From assembly GCA_027033555.1 (NCBI GenBank), contig JALVLE010000406.1:1-6930 (forward strand): a stretch of 6,930 nucleotides of DNA, written 5' to 3'. Source of the stretch: Caldifarciminota bacterium. Lineage in GTDB: Bacteria; Hydrothermota; Hydrothermia; UBA1063; CAJXJZ01. The notes under the pieces were generated by a model. It saw only the letters and a list, made by a program, of their open reading frames with translations, ran no database searches and had not been told where the DNA came from. The position numbers were made by a program, and so were the translations under genes. Below are positions 1 to 5,456 of the stretch, piece by piece (the stretch's first letter is position 1; every line of letters starts with the position of its first letter).

Positions 1-120
1 ATCCCTCAGGATGGTGATATAATAATTGTAAAATACTCTAAATTCAGGCGACTTGCCGAATATATTGCTGTTATGCAAGGAATTTTAACACTTTTTACCC
101 TTTACCATGCCTATAAATAA
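1..120 (+). CDS. C-terminal end of a probable SLBB-type polysaccharide export protein (partial)
   Basis: Frame 1 is open from the left edge to TAA at 118-120 and gives 39 residues. They read as a short beta segment (PQDGDIIIVKYSKF), an Arg pair (RRLAEY), then a hydrophobic stretch (IAVMQGILTLFTLYHAY) that ends the protein. This 'P-x-D-x-I-I-V ... FRR ... hydrophobic helix, stop' layout is typical of the end of Wza/SLBB-type polysaccharide export proteins and related SLBB proteins, where the last strand of the SLBB domain leads into a C-terminal helix. Such proteins form the outer-membrane or periplasmic part of capsule/exopolysaccharide export. The neighbouring polysaccharide deacetylase supports this reading. 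The evidence is a 39-residue fragment only, so the family call is an inference. The last 26 bp overlap the 3' end of the convergent deacetylase gene. Confidence 0.5.
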   Translation: MPQDGDIIIVKYSKFRRLAEYIAVMQGILTLFTLYHAYK

Positions 121-871
121 ACCTTTTATAGAGCGGAGTAAGAGAGGAGAGTGTGGAAATTAATCTATTCCTCACCCTGAAAAGAAAACACTCAGGGTAC
201 TTTAGGAGAAATAGAGGATTAATGTCAATAAAATACACAAGAGCCCTTTCAATAGCATAAGGGTTGCCCTTTATCCCATTTGAAGTAGCGAAAGCGTATT
301 TATAACCACAGCTTTTCACAACTTCCATAACTCGCCTGTCATATAATCCAAATGGATAGGCAAATGCATAAACCTCCTTGCCAATTATATCTTCAAGCAA
401 CTTCTTTGAATCACAAATCTCCGCGTGCAATACCTTTTTTTCGCATCTTCTGAGGTCTGTGTGAGAAATACTATGGGCTCCTATCACAAAACCATTTTTA
501 GCCATATCTATTAACATATCCCTGGTGAGATGTTTTAAATGACCAAACGGACTGAAATCCCAGTAATTTTTCTTTCCTATGAACCCTGCGGGAACAAACA
601 CAAGGGGAGAAAAACGGAATTTACCAATTAAAGGCAAAACATGATAAAAAAGACCTTCATACCCGTCATCAAAAGTAACAAGCACTTTATTATGATTATA
701 AAGAAATTCTCCTTTATAAACTTCAGACTCAAAGAAAAATTGCAAGCCACTTTTCAATAACAGGTTGAGATGTTTTTCAAACAAATCCCTGCTTACAGAA
801 GTATATGAAAGCCTGCTTTTCCCAGCTACGTTATGATAAGCAAGTATATTCAGACATAATTTCTTATCCAT
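95..871 (-). CDS. Polysaccharide deacetylase (NodB/CE4 family)
   Basis: Predicted metal-dependent carbohydrate esterase of 258 residues that removes N- or O-acetyl groups from a polysaccharide. The CE4 hallmarks are present in order: an N-terminal strand with AYHNV (11-15), the TFDDGY motif (66-71, with base Asp68 and metal Asp69), the metal-binding H-S-x-x-H motif (His133 and His137), a YPFG motif (172-175), and a late R-A-L element around Arg209. No signal peptide or lipobox is visible: the chain starts MDKKLCLNIL and runs into the first strand, so it may act in the cytosol or leave by another route. The C-terminal 40 residues are basic and rich in Leu/Phe/Tyr and lie outside the core domain. 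The start is fixed, because an in-frame TAA lies 9 bp upstream (881-883). The nearest SD-like AGGA is about 15 nt upstream, which is too far. The adjacent polysaccharide export fragment suggests exopolysaccharide or capsule modification, but the substrate cannot be told from sequence. Confidence 0.88.
   Translation of the reverse strand: MDKKLCLNILAYHNVAGKSRLSYTSVSRDLFEKHLNLLLKSGLQFFFESEVYKGEFLYNHNKVLVTFDDGYEGLFYHVLPLIGKFRFSPLVFVPAGFIGKKNYWDFSPFGHLKHLTRDMLIDMAKNGFVIGAHSISHTDLRRCEKKVLHAEICDSKKLLEDIIGKEVYAFAYPFGLYDRRVMEVVKSCGYKYAFATSNGIKGNPYAIERALVYFIDINPLFLLKYPECFLFRVRNRLISTLSSLTPLYKRFIYRHGKG
174..198. repeat. 7-bp inverted repeat (hairpin) inside the deacetylase 3' end
   Basis: ACCCTGA (174-180) and TCAGGGT (192-198) are perfect reverse complements separated by an A-rich 11-nt loop. 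Outside them, TTAATC (160-165) pairs with GATTAA (217-222), with partial pairing in between, so an imperfect nested stem of about 63 nt can be drawn. It lies 54 bp beyond the stop of the convergent export-protein gene, where a terminator would be expected, but there is no T-run on either strand. It may simply reflect coding sequence for the deacetylase tail. Confidence 0.3.
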
Positions 872-905
872 CAGCGAGTTTTAAATTCCTGCCGACAATA
901 TCTTG

Positions 906-940
906 AATATAATTTTATCCCTAACAGCTTCAAAAAGCAA
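906..940 (-). promoter_or_regulatory. Putative promoter for the deacetylase gene
   Basis: Two overlapping sigma70-like arrangements read leftward. One has -35 TTGCTT (complement of 935-940), a 17-nt spacer, and -10 TAAAAT (complement of 912-917). The other has -35 TTGAAG (complement of 928-933), a 16-nt spacer, and -10 TATATT (complement of 906-911). Either would start transcription roughly 30 nt before the ATG at 871. The region is AT-rich, so chance matches are likely and only position and spacing support the call. Confidence 0.4.
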
Positions 941-1068
941 GAAATGATTATAAAGCCAGAGAAAGAAATGACAAATATTTCTAAGGTAAGACTTGGAAAA
1001 TATGATGATGAAGCCTCTTAGATATAAGTACCTGCAACTTTATGCTGTTTATTCATTTATATTGGTTA

Positions 1069-1086
1069 ACATAAGATACATTATGT
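1069..1086. repeat. Small inverted repeat, possible operator
   Basis: ACATAA (1069-1074) and TTATGT (1081-1086) form a perfect 6-bp dyad around a 6-nt centre. It lies about 100 bp upstream of the prenyltransferase start, in the region where a regulator could act on the plus-strand promoter. Dyads this short are frequent in AT-rich DNA and no known regulator motif is matched. Confidence 0.2.
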
Positions 1087-1151
1087 GATAAAAAATTGTA
1101 GGGCGCGGTGCTGCTGTTAGGCATCTATTTATTTTTGGGATTTTTGCTGTT

Positions 1152-1179
1152 TTGTTATCCCTATGAGGTATGATAAAAT
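1152..1179 (+). promoter_or_regulatory. Putative promoter, possibly giving a leaderless mRNA
   Basis: TTGTTA (1152-1157), a 16-nt spacer and TAAAAT (1174-1179) make a good sigma70-like pair. The -10 ends only 6 nt before the ATG at 1186, so transcription would be expected to begin at or next to the first base of the start codon. A less good alternative is TTGCTG (1144-1149) with TATGAT (1169-1174), spaced by 19 nt. It would drive the prenyltransferase-aspS unit. Confidence 0.45.
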
Positions 1180-1185
1180 ATTGGC

Positions 1186-2136
1186 ATGAAGAAGGATATA
1201 GATAGGTCACCAAAATTCTATGATTTCTTTTTTCTTATGAGGCCTATTCTTTTTATTCCCCTGTGGGCCTCTTTGTTCCTTGGTTATGCTGCTGGGGCTG
1301 AGATACCTTCTTTTGGGATTGAGCTATTCCCATCTTCACTATTCTGGATTAATCTTTTAAGCTATACTCTGTTGATGGGTGCTATTTATGTGGTAAATCA
1401 AATATATGATAGAGAAAGTGACCTTGTAAACAATAAGCTCTTTCTTATTCCTTATGGTATTATAGATACACGAAAGGCATGGATATTTTCTGCAGCTCTT
1501 GTGGTTCTTTCCTTCGCGATTTCTTTTCTGTTTTCGACCCTTGATTTTGTGGTAATTCTTATTCTTTCTCTTATTCTTGGGATCTTATACTCGGTTCCTC
1601 CTTTCCAGTTTAAGGGACGTCCTTTTATTGATGCTCTTTCTAATGGAACAGGTTATGGTATCTTTGCATATCTTGCAGGCTGGGCTGCTGCTGCACCTGT
1701 TAATTTTTCTGCACTACTCTACTCCCTTCCTCTTTTCTTTTTTGTCATCGCTATCTTTCTCAATACCACAGTCCCCGACATAGAAGGAGACAAAAAAGCC
1801 GGACTAATTACCACAGGTGTATTTCTTGGAAAACTGGGCACCAATATTCTGGCAGCAGCTTTTATGTTCTATGCTTTACTGGCTTCTTTTATCTTTATGG
1901 ACATACACATACTTATTTCTTCAATTATAGGTGTGATATTGTTTGTGGTGGCCATTTTTGACGATTCTGATTACATGAGTAAGGTCTCCTACAGGATTTC
2001 CTCTTTTGTTTTTGTTCTGAGCCTGGCCATTAAATTTCCTTTATTTTTAGTACTTGATGTTTTGATCTATGTTCTCTTGAGAATGTATTACGAGAAAAGA
2101 TTCCATTATACTTATCCCACTTTTTTCGGGAGGTAA
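1186..2136 (+). CDS. UbiA-family membrane prenyltransferase
   Basis: Integral membrane enzyme of 316 residues predicted to transfer a polyprenyl chain from its diphosphate to an acceptor. The chain is almost wholly hydrophobic, with about eight or nine helices. It carries both Asp-rich, Mg-diphosphate-binding motifs of the superfamily: N-x-x-x-D-x-x-x-D at 71-79 (NQIYDRESD) and D-x-x-x-D at 198-202 within VPDIEGDKKAG. The family pattern YSVPP...KGRP lies at 135-146, and it ends YYEKRF...YPTF. Gln72 replaces the more common second Asp of NDxxDxxxD, as in many homogentisate/chlorophyll-type relatives. The acceptor is unknown: hydroxybenzoate, naphthoate, homogentisate-like aromatics, chlorophyllide or glycerol phosphate lipids are all handled by this family, and no quinone or lipid gene is nearby. 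An in-frame TAA at 1174-1176 leaves 1186 as the only usable start. It has no SD at normal spacing, since GAGGT at 1165-1169 is 16 nt away. aspS follows after 5 bp. Confidence 0.9.
   Translation: MKKDIDRSPKFYDFFFLMRPILFIPLWASLFLGYAAGAEIPSFGIELFPSSLFWINLLSYTLLMGAIYVVNQIYDRESDLVNNKLFLIPYGIIDTRKAWIFSAALVVLSFAISFLFSTLDFVVILILSLILGILYSVPPFQFKGRPFIDALSNGTGYGIFAYLAGWAAAAPVNFSALLYSLPLFFFVIAIFLNTTVPDIEGDKKAGLITTGVFLGKLGTNILAAAFMFYALLASFIFMDIHILISSIIGVILFVVAIFDDSDYMSKVSYRISSFVFVLSLAIKFPLFLVLDVLIYVLLRMYYEKRFHYTYPTFFGR
2128..2134 (+). promoter_or_regulatory. Shine-Dalgarno site of aspS, overlapping the upstream stop codon
   Basis: GGGAGGT ends 7 nt before the ATG at 2142, and its last T is the first base of the TAA that ends the prenyltransferase gene. 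This supports the 2142 start. A second in-frame ATG at 2145 is also in range. It also suggests that translation of the two genes is coupled. Confidence 0.8.
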
Positions 2137-2141
2137 CTATT

Positions 2142-3854
2142 ATGATGAGACGATATTGTGGAGATGTTAGCCTGAAAGATGTAGGAAAAAAAATAAAGAT
2201 TTTTGGATGGGTTAGAAGGGTCAGAGACCTTGGGGGAGTTGTCTTTGTTAATGTGAGGGATATAACTGGAGAGATACAGTGTGTAATTGAACCTGAAGCT
2301 GAGTACTATGAGGCGGCAAAGGCACTTGGAACACAGTATGTTGTTGAAATAGAAGGTGTTGTACGAAAAAGACCAGAGTCTATGATAAACAAAGATATGA
2401 AAACAGGTGAGACAGAAGTAGTGATAAACAGGTTGAAGGTGTTGAATACGTCTCCCACACCTCCGTTTTTACCAGAGGATACTGTTGAAGTGTCAGAAGA
2501 GGTGAGATTGCGTTATAGATTTCTTGATCTGAGAAGACCTTGGCTACAGTCAAACATTATTAAAAGAAGCAAATTAATGAAACATGTAAGAGATTTTCTT
2601 TATTCAAAGGGATTTCATGAGATTGATACTCCTTACTTAACAAAATCCACTCCTGAAGGAGCAAGAGATTATGTAGTCCCATCAAGGATTCACAAAGGAA
2701 AATTTTATGCTCTTCCTCAATCTCCACAGCTTTACAAGCAGGTGCTTATGTCGTCAGGATTTGATAAGTATTTCCAGATAGCACGGTGTTTCAGGGATGA
2801 GGACCTGAGGGCAGATAGACAGCCTGAATTTACACAAATTGATCTTGAAATGTCTTTTGTAGATGTGGAGGATGTGTTAAACCTTACAGAAAGCCTTGTT
2901 GAATATGTTTTTGATAAATTGATCGGGCTGAAAGTAAAAAGGCCGTTTTTAAGGCTTTCTTACAAAGATGCAATAGAGAATTATGGGAGCGACAAACCGG
3001 ATCTGCGCTACAGGTCCAAGCTAATAGATTTCACGCCGCACCTTGAAAAAAGTGGTTTTAGAGTGGCAGAAGGTATTATAAATTCTGGTGGAAAAATCAT
3101 TGGTGTAAGAACAGGAAAATCACTTTCTCGCAAAGAAATAGAAAAAATTCAGGATGAAATTAAGAAAGAAGGCGCGGCTGGACTTCTGTGGTTCAAATCT
3201 GATGGAGAGAAGTTGACAGGACAGCTTTCAAAATTTATAAAAGGGGATTTTGAGCCAGGCACTTATTTGCTTGTGGGAGAAAAAACGCCGAAAGTTTATA
3301 ATCTGGCAGGCATGCTCAGAGATTTAGTTAATAAGCGATTTGAGGAAAAAGAGGATGAGCTGTCTATTCTATGGGTTGTGGATTTTCCGCTATTTGAGAG
3401 GAATGAGGAAACCGGTCAGCTTGAGCCTGCACATCATATTTTTACCATGCCCAGGGAAGACACGTTGAAGTATCTTGAAAATCAGCCAGATAAGGTGATC
3501 GGCAAACAATATGACCTTGTAATAAATGGCATAGAACTTGGGTCAGGTTCTATCAGGAATCACGACAAAAACATGCAAATAAAACTTCTCAAGATGATAG
3601 GCTTTGATGATGAAAGAATTGAAAGGAATTTTGGTTTCCTGCTGGAGGCACTTGAGTATGGAGCTCCTCCTCACGGGGGTATTGCTCTGGGATTTGATAG
3701 ACTGCTCGCGGTAATGCTCGGGCTTGACTCTATTAGAGATGTGATTCCCTTTCCAAAAACTACCAGTGCCCAAGCGCTTTATGAAGGTGCTCCTGATTAT
3801 ATTTCTGAAGAACAGCTTAAAGAGTTGCACCTTAAGATAAGAAGTGATGACTGA
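2142..3854 (+). CDS. aspS: Aspartyl-tRNA synthetase, bacterial type
   Basis: Class II synthetase that charges tRNA-Asp with aspartate in the cytosol; its 570 residues are normal for the bacterial form. Domains in order: an OB-fold anticodon-binding domain (about 1-105, with WVRRVRDLGG at 23-32), then the catalytic core with motif 1 (about 149-176), QSPQLYKQ (193-200), motif 2 (RCFRDE with Arg218 and Glu220, then the QPEFTQIDLEMSF run at 227-239) and motif 3 (GGIALGFDR ending at Arg520). The bacterial GAD insertion lies at about 295-410, followed by HHIFTMP (431-437). The C-terminus has the typical PFPKTTSAQ. Leu30 occupies the position that is often His in non-discriminating enzymes, which also charge tRNA-Asn. 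Ser80 sits where discriminating enzymes such as E. coli's have Lys and non-discriminating ones often Gly, so specificity is uncertain. The gene is 5 bp after the prenyltransferase. A convergent mltG stop lies 18 bp downstream. Confidence 0.98.
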   Translation: MMRRYCGDVSLKDVGKKIKIFGWVRRVRDLGGVVFVNVRDITGEIQCVIEPEAEYYEAAKALGTQYVVEIEGVVRKRPESMINKDMKTGETEVVINRLKVLNTSPTPPFLPEDTVEVSEEVRLRYRFLDLRRPWLQSNIIKRSKLMKHVRDFLYSKGFHEIDTPYLTKSTPEGARDYVVPSRIHKGKFYALPQSPQLYKQVLMSSGFDKYFQIARCFRDEDLRADRQPEFTQIDLEMSFVDVEDVLNLTESLVEYVFDKLIGLKVKRPFLRLSYKDAIENYGSDKPDLRYRSKLIDFTPHLEKSGFRVAEGIINSGGKIIGVRTGKSLSRKEIEKIQDEIKKEGAAGLLWFKSDGEKLTGQLSKFIKGDFEPGTYLLVGEKTPKVYNLAGMLRDLVNKRFEEKEDELSILWVVDFPLFERNEETGQLEPAHHIFTMPREDTLKYLENQPDKVIGKQYDLVINGIELGSGSIRNHDKNMQIKLLKMIGFDDERIERNFGFLLEALEYGAPPHGGIALGFDRLLAVMLGLDSIRDVIPFPKTTSAQALYEGAPDYISEEQLKELHLKIRSDD

Positions 3855-4016
3855 GTGGAGCTTTTATTAGGTTTACTTGGGCTTATTGGAATTGTTATAA
3901 GCCTTCTCGTGTACATCGTTTCCAGAAGTGTCCTTTACGCCGGACTGGTTGTTGCTGGATTTGCTCTTATTATTTACTTTTTTAACCTTTTTTATCAGGC
4001 TGGGAGACGAATGTGA
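3855..4016 (+). CDS. Possible small two-helix membrane protein, antisense to the mltG tail
   Basis: A 53-codon frame opens with GTG immediately after the aspS TGA and ends at TGA 4014-4016. The product would have one hydrophobic helix (about residues 3-22), a short polar turn with Arg (SRS, 23-25), a second hydrophobic helix (about 26-46) and a basic end (QAGRRM). This is a plausible two-pass hairpin with positive residues at the turn and tail. There is no convincing SD; translational coupling to aspS would be needed. From 3873 on it is exactly antisense to mltG and codon-aligned with it. Lys/Asn/Ser-rich codons on one strand necessarily give Leu/Ile/Val/Phe-rich codons on the other, so the hydrophobic character could be an artefact of the MltG tail, or the reverse. 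I recognise no family. Confidence 0.35.
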   Translation: MELLLGLLGLIGIVISLLVYIVSRSVLYAGLVVAGFALIIYFFNLFYQAGRRM

Positions 4017-5021
4017 AACTTTTCTTTTTCCGAACATAAGGGATTTCACATACCGTATGTTTTTGAGATGTTGTGCGTACGTGCGTGCAAAGAGATGTGT
4101 GCCATCCCCTTTCGCTACAAAATATAAATAGGGTACCTTTTTAGGCCAGAGGGCTGCTATGATGGATTTTTTTGAAGGAGAGCAAATTGGTCCAGGGGGT
4201 AACCCCGGATAAATGTAGGTGTTATAAGGTGTACGTTCTTTTATAGCCCAGGTGGGTAACCACCCATAGTTGATACCAAGAGCATAGTTTAATGTGGGAT
4301 TGGAGGCAAGGGGTATTCCTTTTTTCAATCTATTGTGAAATACTCCTGAGATTACAGGTCTTTCAGCGTCCACCATTGCCTCTTTTTCTATAATTGATGC
4401 AAGGGTGAGCGTTTCGTGAAGGTCAAATCCCAAATCCTCCATTCTTTTTATCAGGGAGCTATCAAAGATTGCACATAATCTTTTTAGCATTTTACACACT
4501 ACATCATAAATACTTTCCCCATATACAAAATTATAAGTGTCAGGATAAAGGTAACCCTCAAGTGTTTTAGGATGACCTATGAGGGGACAACATTGTTTTA
4601 CCCTCTTTATAAAAACGCTATCCTGCGTATAGTAAATAAAACTATCAGGTATAATACCGATTTTCTTAAAAATGGGAGCCATTTTTTTTATGGTGTAACC
4701 CTCGGGTATGCGTATTCTGAATTCTTTAAGGGGAGCTCCTTTTACTGTTAACTTGAGCAAAACCTTAAACTCGGGAAGGTTTTTACGAAAGGTGTAATAA
4801 CCTGATTTGCTTTTTCTGTCCAGTCCAGTAATTCTTGCAAGAAGTAAAAATCTAATGGTATCACGTATTATTCCACTTCTTTTCAGTCGCGCCATTGTAA
4901 CTCTAAAGTTTTCACCCTTTCTAACAGGAAAATCTATATTCCCGTCTGTCGGTAGCTTAAGAAACATGTAAAAAATCATGAAAGGGAATAAGACGAAAAT
5001 CACGGTGAACAGCTTTTTCAT
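3873..5021 (-). CDS. mltG: Endolytic murein transglycosylase MltG (YceG-like)
   Basis: Membrane-anchored lytic transglycosylase, 382 residues, that cuts nascent peptidoglycan strands and so sets glycan chain length. It has one N-terminal membrane helix (about 3-22), a LysM-like/YceG N-domain (about 30-115, ending IPEGYTIKKMA), then the catalytic YceG region: EGYLYPDTYNF (155-165), ASIIEKEA (208-215) with the conserved catalytic-site Glu212/Glu214, ERPVISGVFHNRL (220-232), PYNTY...GLPPGPI (265-279) and YFVAKGDGTHLF (300-311). Asn241 stands where most members have Asp in the 'S-D-P-T' motif. Residues from about 327 to 382 extend past the domain as a Lys/Ser/Asn-rich, probably disordered tail, and most of it (from residue 336) lies opposite the small ORF on the other strand. 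The start lies 6 nt after the ruvX stop with no SD, so it is probably translated by reinitiation. ruvX-mltG adjacency is common in bacteria. Confidence 0.95.
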   Translation of the reverse strand: MKKLFTVIFVLFPFMIFYMFLKLPTDGNIDFPVRKGENFRVTMARLKRSGIIRDTIRFLLLARITGLDRKSKSGYYTFRKNLPEFKVLLKLTVKGAPLKEFRIRIPEGYTIKKMAPIFKKIGIIPDSFIYYTQDSVFIKRVKQCCPLIGHPKTLEGYLYPDTYNFVYGESIYDVVCKMLKRLCAIFDSSLIKRMEDLGFDLHETLTLASIIEKEAMVDAERPVISGVFHNRLKKGIPLASNPTLNYALGINYGWLPTWAIKERTPYNTYIYPGLPPGPICSPSKKSIIAALWPKKVPYLYFVAKGDGTHLFARTYAQHLKNIRYVKSLMFGKRKVSHSSPSLIKKVKKVNNKSKSSNNQSGVKDTSGNDVHEKAYNNSNKPK

Positions 5022-5027
5022 AAAGTT

Positions 5028-5456
5028 TTATTTATGGTAGTCAAGATATTCTTGAAGCAAAAAAGTGGCGGCATAAAGATCTATCTCTTTTTTACTTTTT
5101 CTTAGATCCACTCCCCTATTTGCCAGCATCCTTTCTGCCATTTTAGACGTAAATCTCTCATCATAGAGGACTATCTTTACTTTGTCCGGAATCATCCTCC
5201 TGAGCTTTTCCATGAATTCTTTAACCTTTATGGACAACTCACTCTCTTTCCCTGAAAGATGTATTGGGTTTCCGATCACTATTAAACACACGTTCTCCCT
5301 TTTCACAATCTCCGAAATTGTGCTTAAAGGCTCTTCTATTAGGGAATCTATTACTCTGTATGGTCTTGCCATGATCAGTAACTCATCGGTTATGGAGAGT
5401 CCGATCCTTCTCTCTCCATAATCTATGCCGAGCCATTTACACTTTGTTTCTTGCAA
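5028..5456 (-). CDS. ruvX: RuvX/YqgF family RNase H-fold nuclease (pre-16S rRNA processing)
   Basis: Small RNase H-like nuclease. The YqgF family has been linked to maturation of the 16S rRNA 5' end and was earlier proposed as a Holliday-junction resolvase. I choose the TTG at 5456, giving 142 residues, over the longer TTG frame at 5492 (154 residues). The shorter form has GGAGGA 7 nt upstream, begins close to the conserved first strand, and overlaps the kinase gene by 20 bp rather than 56. In the 142-residue numbering, GIDYGERRIGLSITD (10-24) carries catalytic Asp12. VIGNPIHLSGKES (60-72) is the family's G-x-P loop with Asn in place of the usual Leu. YDERFTS (98-104) carries the second acidic pair, and the final Asp126 lies in KKEIDLYAATFLLQEYLD. 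Family length is usually 130-150. mltG follows after 6 nt. Confidence 0.93.
   Translation of the reverse strand: MQETKCKWLGIDYGERRIGLSITDELLIMARPYRVIDSLIEEPLSTISEIVKRENVCLIVIGNPIHLSGKESELSIKVKEFMEKLRRMIPDKVKIVLYDERFTSKMAERMLANRGVDLRKSKKEIDLYAATFLLQEYLDYHK

Larger units (their letters stand above)
872..1185. other. Divergent intergenic region, 314 bp
   Basis: This is the only long stretch here without a convincing gene. It separates the minus-strand deacetylase from the plus-strand prenyltransferase. It holds promoter-like sequences facing both ways (906-940 and 1152-1179) and an AT-rich inverted repeat (1069-1086). A short GC-richer patch (about 1101-1115) stands out from the surrounding AT-rich DNA. 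I see no tRNA fold, riboswitch core or T-tailed terminator. A 25-codon ORF (944-1021) has no ribosome binding site and is not called. Confidence 0.7.

Noticed and set aside
944..1021. 25-codon ORF in the divergent intergenic region, with ordinary-looking composition
   Set aside because: No ribosome binding site, no recognisable motif and very short. It may be a chance frame or a gene remnant, and only conservation could show otherwise.
1101..1125. GC-richer patch in the intergenic region, considered as a small RNA or gene relic
   Set aside because: Too short, with no stable symmetric stem followed by a T-run and no codon pattern.
1170..1205. 11-codon ORF starting at ATG 1170, out of frame with the prenyltransferase and just after GAGG
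   Set aside because: The SD-like bases are only 1 nt from this ATG, and the predicted promoter -10 overlaps it, so it would not be in the transcript. A regulatory leader peptide is not supported.
3543..3830. 95-codon minus-strand frame inside aspS
   Set aside because: It is fully opposite strongly conserved AspRS motif 3 sequence, has no SD, and its protein has no recognisable character; a shadow frame.
3855..3872. Possible bidirectional terminator between the convergent aspS and mltG stops
   Set aside because: The 18-bp gap has no stem with a T-tract on either strand.
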